Source: Bacteroidaceae bacterium
GTDB lineage: Bacteria; Bacteroidota; Bacteroidia; Bacteroidales; Bacteroidaceae
Assembly (NCBI GenBank): GCA_017556585.1
Contig: JAFYMP010000055.1
Span: 1-36,901 of the forward strand
DNA length: 36,901 bases
Direction of reading: 5' to 3'
Shown piece by piece: positions 32,269 through 36,901 of this stretch. The position numbers were made by a program, and so were the translations under genes. Each line of letters begins with the position of its first letter. Positions within the stretch are counted from its first letter, which is position 1. The notes under the pieces were generated by a model. That model was not told the origin of the DNA. It made no database searches and saw only the letters and a program-made list of their open reading frames with translations.

Positions 32269-33138
32269 ATGGAAACCGGCGATCTTATAAAGAAGGTCCG
32301 TAAGATAGAGATAAAAACCAAGGGATTATCGAATAATATCTTTGCGGGACAGTATCATTCTGCGTTTAAGGGACGTGGTATGGCCTTTTCGGAGGTGCGC
32401 GAATACCAGTACGGAGACGACGCAAGAGATATTGAATGGAATGTTACTGCCCGTATGAATAAGCCATACGTTAAGGTTTACGAAGAGGAACGCGAATTGA
32501 CGGTGATGCTTATGGTCGATGTCTCCAGCAGTCTGTTGTATGGTACTGCAGTTTCACAGAAACGTGATATGGTTACCGAGATTGCTGCTACTTTAGCTTT
32601 TGCGGCTATTCAAAATAACGATAAAGTAGGGTTGGTTTTCTTTTCGGATAGAATAGAGAAGTTTATTCCTCCTCAGAAGGGAAAGAAGCATATCTTGTAT
32701 TTAATACGTGAACTTCTGGATTTTGTTCCTCAGAGTACAGGTACTGATATATCGGTTCCGTTGGAATTTCTTATCAGTGCTGTAAAGAAGCGTTGTACTG
32801 CTTTTCTTCTTAGCGACTTTATTGGTGGTGGCAATTATAAGAATGCTCTTTCAATAGCTAACAGAAAACATGATGTTGTTGCTATTCAGGTTTATGACAA
32901 GCGCAGTGAAGAGCTGCCGGATGTTGGTTTAATGCGTATAAAAGACCTGGAGAGTGGCGAAGATGTATATGTTGATACATCATCTAAGGCTATTCGCAAT
33001 GCGCACGCTGCATATTGGAAAGAGAATCAATCATATATAAAAGACTGTTTTACAAGAAGTAAGGTTGATTCTGTATCTATCAGAACCGATAAAGACTATG
33101 TGAAATCACTTATGGGCTTGTTTGCTATAAGAAATTGA
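32269..33138 (+). CDS. DUF58 domain protein
   Basis: 289 residues, no membrane segment. The DUF58 core SEVREYQYGDDARDIEWNVT (41-60) followed by AR and KPYVKVYEEEREL leads into a VWA-like fold with the MIDAS motif DVSSS (84-88). It is thought to work with the MoxR ATPase in assembling or activating a metal-dependent complex; the target is unknown. It sits 7 bp after moxR and 1 bp before the next gene, an order conserved in Bat operons. Confidence 0.92.
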   Translation: METGDLIKKVRKIEIKTKGLSNNIFAGQYHSAFKGRGMAFSEVREYQYGDDARDIEWNVTARMNKPYVKVYEEERELTVMLMVDVSSSLLYGTAVSQKRDMVTEIAATLAFAAIQNNDKVGLVFFSDRIEKFIPPQKGKKHILYLIRELLDFVPQSTGTDISVPLEFLISAVKKRCTAFLLSDFIGGGNYKNALSIANRKHDVVAIQVYDKRSEELPDVGLMRIKDLESGEDVYVDTSSKAIRNAHAAYWKENQSYIKDCFTRSKVDSVSIRTDKDYVKSLMGLFAIRN

Positions 33139-33139
33139 T

Positions 33140-34219
33140 ATGAGAAATTTGAAATTATTCATATTATGGCTGTTTTTGACAGTACAGAGCGCCACAATGA
33201 TGGCAAATGTGCTGGTTACAGCTTCTTCTGATTCTTTGAATCTGCTTATTGGAGACCAGACTCAGATTCATTTGGAGGTGACTTGTGATGCTGATCAGCA
33301 GGTGGATTTTCCTCTCTTTTCAGATACTATTATTACAGGTATAGAGATTGTACCACCTGTGGTTACCGATACTGTCTATGTTAATAAGAACAAGCGCATG
33401 ACAGTTACCAGACACTATACTGTTACATCATTTGATTCTGCTTTTTATTATATACCTCCTTTTAAGGTGTATGTAGATTCTGTTCCATATAATTCAGATG
33501 GTTTGGCTTTAGCTTTCTTTATGTTCGATTTGGAGAGTAGTGAGCCTGATGCATTCATTGGTCCTAAGGATATTATACAGATGCCTTTAAAGTGGCAGGA
33601 TATAAAAATTTCTGTCTTTAGCGGTCTGGCATTGGTTCTGCTGGTTGTATTGGTGATATTCCTAATCAAAAGATACAGAGACAATAAGCCTATTATCCGT
33701 ATTGTTAAAGTGGAACCAAAAATTCCTGCTCATATTAAGGCTTTGAACGGTATTGAGAATATTAAGGGCAATAAATTGTCTTACGGAGACGATGCAAAGG
33801 CTTATTACACAGATCTTACCGATATAATTCGTGAATATATTAACGAAAGATTTGGATTTTATGCTACAGAGATGACCTCTTCTGAAATTTATAACGAATT
33901 GTTAAAGCATAAGGAGAAGGAGTCTTTGCAGGAGTTGATGGAGTTGTTGCAGATGGCCGATTTGGTTAAGTTTGCCAAATTCAAGCCTATGCTGAACGAA
34001 AATGACAGGAATCTGCTTAGTGCTGTTGATTTTGTAAACGATACTATGGTAGAACCTGATGAAGAGGATAAACAGCCTAAAGAAGAGAAGGTTGTTGTTG
34101 AGGAGAAACGCAGTAAGGGTGCAAGAATGGCATTGATGGCAGTTATTGTACTGACATTGCTGCTGGCACTGGGAACTTTGTATATAGTAATTAGTCAGTT
34201 ATATTACTTATTCTTTTAA
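33140..34219 (+). CDS. Bat-locus membrane protein of unknown function
   Basis: 359 residues. A signal peptide or N-anchor (KLFILWLFLTVQSATMMANV) is followed by a periplasmic beta-rich domain (about 25-150) that resembles the first domain of BatD-type proteins. One membrane helix lies at about 155-175 (LALVLLVVLVIFLIKRY), then a cytoplasmic helical domain (about 180-325, with YYTDLTDIIREYINERFGFY), then a last membrane helix at about 330-355. Proteins in this position between the DUF58 gene and batA are regular in Bacteroidetes and are usually annotated as hypothetical. It is 3 bp before batA. Confidence 0.75.
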   Translation: MRNLKLFILWLFLTVQSATMMANVLVTASSDSLNLLIGDQTQIHLEVTCDADQQVDFPLFSDTIITGIEIVPPVVTDTVYVNKNKRMTVTRHYTVTSFDSAFYYIPPFKVYVDSVPYNSDGLALAFFMFDLESSEPDAFIGPKDIIQMPLKWQDIKISVFSGLALVLLVVLVIFLIKRYRDNKPIIRIVKVEPKIPAHIKALNGIENIKGNKLSYGDDAKAYYTDLTDIIREYINERFGFYATEMTSSEIYNELLKHKEKESLQELMELLQMADLVKFAKFKPMLNENDRNLLSAVDFVNDTMVEPDEEDKQPKEEKVVVEEKRSKGARMALMAVIVLTLLLALGTLYIVISQLYYLFF

Positions 34220-34222
34220 ACT

Positions 34223-35224
34223 ATGACTTTTGCAAATAATATATATCTGCTTTTGTTACTGTTAGTTATACCATTCGTTGTGTGGTATATTCTAAAGGGA
34301 AGAAAGAGCAATCCAACGCTTAGCGTACCTACTATAGGTATATATAAGGATGTGCAAAAAAGTTATAAGTATTACCTGATACATCTGCCTTTTATACTTA
34401 AAATGGTGGCATTTGTTATGCTTGTGCTTATTTTGGCACGTCCGCAGACTACCGATAAGTGGGAGGATTCAGAAATAGAGGGTATAGACATAATGCTGTG
34501 TGTGGATATATCTACCAGTATGTTGGCAGAAGATTTAAAGCCTAATCGTCTGGAAGCTGCAAAAAGTGTGGCTGCTGAATTTATAAATGGCAGACCTAAC
34601 GACAATATTGGTCTGACTGTTTTTGCCGGTGAAGCTTATACTCAGTGTCCTATGACCATTGATCATGCTATGTTGCTGAATCTGTTTAATAGTGTTAGTA
34701 GTGATATAGTGCTTTCAGGTGCTGTAGAAGATGGTACTGCCATAGGTATGGGACTTGCAAATGCTATTAGCAGATTAAAGGATAGCAAAGCTAAATCGAA
34801 GGTGGTTATTTTGCTTACTGATGGCTCTAATAACAGGGGTGAGATTTCTCCTTTGACTGCTGCAGAGATGGCAAAGACATTTGGTATAAGGGTTTATACA
34901 ATTGGTGTAGGTTCAAATGGTACAGCTCCATATCCTATGCAGACATACGGTGGTTCTGTACAGTATGTGAATGTACCTGTAGAGATAGACGAAGATATGT
35001 TGAGAGATATAGCAATCAATACAAATGGTATTTATTACAGAGCAGACAGCAATAGCCGTCTGTTGGAGATTTACCAGGAGATTGATAAGCTGGAAAAGAC
35101 CAAACTTCAGGTTAAAGAGTTTAGTAGAAACAACGAAGCATTTGAACCTTTTGCCTGGGTTCTTTTAATTGCGTTATTGCTATCTATAATATTGAAACAG
35201 ACTGTTTTAAGGACTATTCCTTAA
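34223..35224 (+). CDS. batA: Aerotolerance protein BatA (VWA domain)
   Basis: 333 residues. Two N-terminal membrane helices (about 8-24 and 57-73) precede a von Willebrand A domain with an intact MIDAS DISTS (95-99), LLTDGSNNRGE and a closing membrane helix at about 310-328. Conserved pieces are LARPQTTDKWEDSEIEGIDI and MLAEDLKPNRLEAAK. Bat proteins were named for Bacteroides aerotolerance and are thought to form a membrane complex, exact role unknown. Paralogous to batB downstream (18 bp gap), which has the same topology. Confidence 0.93.
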   Translation: MTFANNIYLLLLLLVIPFVVWYILKGRKSNPTLSVPTIGIYKDVQKSYKYYLIHLPFILKMVAFVMLVLILARPQTTDKWEDSEIEGIDIMLCVDISTSMLAEDLKPNRLEAAKSVAAEFINGRPNDNIGLTVFAGEAYTQCPMTIDHAMLLNLFNSVSSDIVLSGAVEDGTAIGMGLANAISRLKDSKAKSKVVILLTDGSNNRGEISPLTAAEMAKTFGIRVYTIGVGSNGTAPYPMQTYGGSVQYVNVPVEIDEDMLRDIAINTNGIYYRADSNSRLLEIYQEIDKLEKTKLQVKEFSRNNEAFEPFAWVLLIALLLSIILKQTVLRTIP

Positions 35225-35242
35225 AGTGTAATTGTAGTGATT

Positions 35243-36277
35243 ATGTTTAGATTTGCACATCCAGAATATCTATATTTGCTGTTGGTTCTGCCATTATTGG
35301 TGGTACTGCATATTGTTTCCGGAATTATCAGGAACAGACGTCTGAAGAGTTATGGCGATAAAGAACTTGTAGAGATTTTAATGCCTAATCATTCTCTGTT
35401 CAGACAGAACCTGAAATTCTGGCTATTGTTCTGTGTCTTTGGATTAAGTTGTTTTGTTATAGCAAGGCCGCAGTTTGGTTCAAAGCAGGAAACTGTTACA
35501 AGAACCGGTATTGAAACTATTATTGCTATGGATATTTCCAATTCTATGTTGGCTGATGATGTTCAACCCAGCAGATTGGAGAAATCAAAGCGTATTGTTT
35601 CTAATTTAGTGGATCAGTTCCAGGACGATAAGGTGGGGCTTATACTGTTTGCCGGCGATGCATACGTGCAGTTACCTATTACAAATGACTATATATCGGC
35701 AAAGGTGTTTTTAAATAGTATAACTCCTTCATTGATAGCTCGTCAGGGTACTAATATTAAAGATGCTGTAGATTTGGCTACACGTAGTTTTACACCTAAT
35801 GATGGAGTGGGTAAGGCTATTATTCTTATTACAGATGGTGAAAACCACGAAGCGGGTGCTGTAGAAGCTGTTAAAGCGGCTGCAGACAAAGGCTATCTGG
35901 TTTATGTGTTGGGTGTGGGTTCTCCTTCCGGTTCTCCAATACCCGGTGAAAGAGCAAATGAGTTCAGAAAAGATAAAGATGGTAATGTGGTAGTTACCAA
36001 ACTTAACGAAGCTATGTGCAGGGAATTGGCTGCTGCGGGTAATGGCGCATATTTCTATGTGGATAATACAAATGCAGCAGAAAAGGCTCTTAAACAAGAA
36101 CTTGATAAATTGGCAAAAAGCGATGTGGAGACTACAGTATATACAGATTTTGATGAGCAGTTCCAGATAGTTGCCTGGATGGCATTGATTCTGCTCTTAT
36201 TGGAATTGTTTATATCTGAAGGTAAGAATGCCAAATGGAAGAATGTGAAACTGTTCAATATTGAGAAAGAGAAATGA
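35243..36277 (+). CDS. batB: Aerotolerance protein BatB (VWA domain)
   Basis: 344 residues from the ATG at 35243; the frame also has a GTG two codons upstream, which I consider less likely. Membrane helices are at about 9-27 and 58-75, the VWA domain has MIDAS DISNS (97-101) with LITDGENHEAGAVEA, and there is a C-terminal helix near 312. The start FRFAHPEYLYLLLVLPLLVV is typical of BatB. It probably pairs with BatA. The stop overlaps the batC start by 4 bp. Confidence 0.93.
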   Translation: MFRFAHPEYLYLLLVLPLLVVLHIVSGIIRNRRLKSYGDKELVEILMPNHSLFRQNLKFWLLFCVFGLSCFVIARPQFGSKQETVTRTGIETIIAMDISNSMLADDVQPSRLEKSKRIVSNLVDQFQDDKVGLILFAGDAYVQLPITNDYISAKVFLNSITPSLIARQGTNIKDAVDLATRSFTPNDGVGKAIILITDGENHEAGAVEAVKAAADKGYLVYVLGVGSPSGSPIPGERANEFRKDKDGNVVVTKLNEAMCRELAAAGNGAYFYVDNTNAAEKALKQELDKLAKSDVETTVYTDFDEQFQIVAWMALILLLLELFISEGKNAKWKNVKLFNIEKEK

Positions 36278-36901
36278 AACGATATATTCTTATAGTATCT
36301 ATGCTTTTACTTTCGGTATCGTTGTTCGCTCAACGTACTGATAGAGAGTATGTTCGTAAGGGCAATAAGCTATACGAAGATAGTCTGTATATTAAAGCAG
36401 AAGAGAATTATCTAAAGGCTATAGATTTAAATTCATCATCGGCAGAGGCTATGTTTAATTTGGGTAATGCCTATATTGCTCAACAGAAAGGACAAGAGGC
36501 ATTAAAGCAATTTCAGAATGCTGCAACTCTGTTTGAGGTGGAGAAAGAGCGTTTAATGCACGATGAAAAAGCAACCGAAAAAGAGCTGAATGATTGTAAA
36601 GAGAATTTAGCAAAGACATATCATAATGCGGGTGTTCTGTTTCATAGTAACAGTGATTATCAGAATGCTATAGCTGCATATAAAGAGGCTCTGCGCAATA
36701 ATCCTGCCGATCATGAGACCAGATATAACCTTATTCATGCTTTGGAACAGTTGAAACAACAGCAGGAACAACAGCAGAATGAGGAGAATCAGCAGGAGAA
36801 TCAGGAGCAGCAACAGGAGCAGCAACAGGAGCAACAGCAACAGGAGCAGCAGAATGAGAATGAGCAACAAAATGAGCAGCAGCAACAACAGCAACAACAG
36901 C
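36274..36901 (+). CDS. batC: Aerotolerance protein BatC, N-terminal part (TPR protein, cut by window edge)
   Basis: 209 complete codons are present, with no stop in the window. A signal peptide (MKRYILIVSMLLLSVSLFAQ) is followed by TPR-like repeats (EYVRKGNKLYEDSLYIKAEE, AMFNLGNAYIAQQKGQEALK, and later YHNAGVLFHSNSDYQNAIAA). From about residue 160 it becomes a Gln/Glu/Asn-rich low-complexity tail encoded by CAG/CAA/GAG/AAT codons. This is the normal design of BatC, a periplasmic TPR protein. The start overlaps batB by 4 bp (ATGA). Confidence 0.9.
   Translation, partial: MKRYILIVSMLLLSVSLFAQRTDREYVRKGNKLYEDSLYIKAEENYLKAIDLNSSSAEAMFNLGNAYIAQQKGQEALKQFQNAATLFEVEKERLMHDEKATEKELNDCKENLAKTYHNAGVLFHSNSDYQNAIAAYKEALRNNPADHETRYNLIHALEQLKQQQEQQQNEENQQENQEQQQEQQQEQQQQEQQNENEQQNEQQQQQQQQ

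Noticed and set aside
36607-36897. Minus-strand poly-leucine frame
   Set aside because: It is the complement of the CAG/CAA-rich BatC tail.

Overview
This window is a piece of a Bacteroidales chromosome (Bacteroides/Prevotella-like). The evidence is the -7 promoter box TAnnTTTG with TTG or TTTG about 20 bp upstream in front of many genes, a Bat (Bacteroides aerotolerance) operon, the order rpmB-rpmG-DUF4295-ftsY-rimO, paired HU-type genes, and a PaaK plus tandem-ACT pair. No rRNA gene is present to place it more precisely.

Layout. 1-8446 (minus strand) is a surface-polysaccharide locus: rfbC and rfbD (dTDP-rhamnose), a decayed IS66 transposase end, then a visibly AT-rich cassette of Wzx flippase, GT4 glycosyltransferase, Wzy-type polymerase, WbsX-like protein, a second GT4 and a serine-acetyltransferase-like gene cut by the window edge. 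8486-11366 is a small defence/accessory stretch: an AbiH-family abortive-infection gene, an unrecognised 78-aa gene, and a COG1569 PIN toxin-antitoxin pair flanked by imperfect 43-bp direct repeats, with several perfect palindromes. 11367-15205 (+) holds a UDP-glucuronate 4-epimerase-like gene, ugd and cstA. 15903-19778 (+) holds a secreted NylB-like serine hydrolase, alanine dehydrogenase and manC. 20084-22427 (-) is the overlapping operon rsmG, MBL hydrolase, DUF1573 protein. A tRNA-Ser(CGA) and the ACT/PaaK operon follow on the minus strand, then tsaD, rpmB, rpmG, DUF4295, ftsY, rimO, HU and an HU-LysM membrane protein on the plus strand. The window ends in the Bat operon (moxR, DUF58, membrane protein, batA, batB, start of batC).

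Several genes probably feed one output. rfbC/rfbD supply dTDP-rhamnose, Ugd plus the epimerase supply UDP-uronic acids, and ManC supplies GDP-mannose. These would be used by the glycosyltransferases and exported and polymerised by Wzx/Wzy.

The most unusual material is non-coding. Three intergenic clusters (15276-15690, 19787-20083, 22472-22840) are packed with short perfect stem-loops inside longer inverted repeats. In the second cluster three tandem 73-74 bp units each carry two hairpins. The stem of hairpin A is completely different in each unit but always self-complementary, while the loop stays fixed. On one strand every loop in that cluster is a C-GNA-G triloop, a fold known to be extremely stable in DNA. 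The third cluster repeats a 10-13 nt piece matching the 3' end of the adjacent tRNA-Ser. I know of no named element with this architecture.
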